Shown here: piece after piece, positions 14,310-14,334 of the stretch
How positions within the stretch are numbered: the first letter of the stretch is position 1
Layout of the letters: every line of letters starts with the position of its first letter
From: Acidobacteriota bacterium
GTDB taxonomy: Bacteria; Acidobacteriota; UBA6911; RPQK01
DNA: 14,334 nucleotides
Reading direction: 5' to 3'
Assembly (NCBI GenBank): GCA_003819755.1
Contig: RPQK01000096.1
Span: 1-14,334 of the forward strand
Notes under the pieces: model-generated
What the model was told of the DNA's origin: nothing
The model's input: the letters and a program-made list of their open reading frames with translations, nothing else
The model's database searches: none
Position numbers and translations under genes: made by a program

Positions 14310-14334
14310 GGGGGTGGAGCCGTTTTTCAGGCGA

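Larger units (their letters stand above)
13976..14334. other. Hairpin-rich non-coding region at right edge
   Basis: No convincing gene follows the anti-sigma kinase gene; the short frame at 14039-14296 shows no motif. The stretch instead contains successive inverted repeats: the palindrome GCTCGCGCGAGC (14065-14076) and the hairpins listed separately at 14079-14099, 14234-14263 and 14270-14309. A T5 follows at about 14323-14327, near the window end. It could be a structured RNA, a repeat element, or a terminator region extending beyond the window. Confidence 0.5.

Overview
The window is GC-rich, gene-dense bacterial chromosome that most resembles Acidobacteriota (Solibacter/Bryobacter-like or a neighbouring class). 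This is inferred from gene content. It has two large FtsX/MacB-type 'ADOP' permeases, one of them translationally coupled to a PadR regulator. It also carries a CE15 glucuronoyl esterase, a Tat-exported sugar-isomerase-like protein and a GH3/esterase pair. No rRNA, tRNA, CRISPR array, transposase or phage gene was recognised.

Left part (1-3600). The 3' end of a CE15 glucuronoyl esterase gene enters from the left edge. A WtpA/ModA-type tungstate/molybdate-binding protein gene follows, whose export signal appears to have been lost by frameshift and stop codons. Facing it on the minus strand is a fucose/arabinose-isomerase-like protein with a twin-arginine signal. A short divergent promoter region with a repeat/dyad cluster separates that gene from a tiny DUF3309-like membrane protein.

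Middle (3570-6976). A minus-strand padR-ADOP operon has a 4-nt ATGA overlap. The region upstream of padR contains a candidate promoter, a candidate operator dyad, a 12-bp palindrome and a long hairpin ending in T7.

Right part (6977-14334). A plus-strand cluster encodes a MarR regulator, a secreted CE1-like esterase with an N-terminal immunoglobulin-like (CBM48/E-set) domain, and a secreted GH3 beta-glycosidase with an EF-hand loop. The three are closely spaced with strong ribosome binding sites and probably form a regulated glycoside/ester catabolic operon. After about 400 bp of non-coding DNA come a second ADOP permease, without PadR and without the usual N-terminal prefix domain, and a short RsbW/SpoIIAB-like anti-sigma kinase gene. 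The last 360 bp hold no convincing gene but contain several hairpins.

The most unusual signal is a family of three intergenic elements (1471-1542, 3486-3567, 6858-6957). Each is built from tandem copies of a 9-nt unit, AAGGACCTC, followed by tandem copies of its reverse complement, giving a long imperfect hairpin. Two copies lie exactly between convergent genes. The third ends in a T-run 20 nt before the marR start codon.
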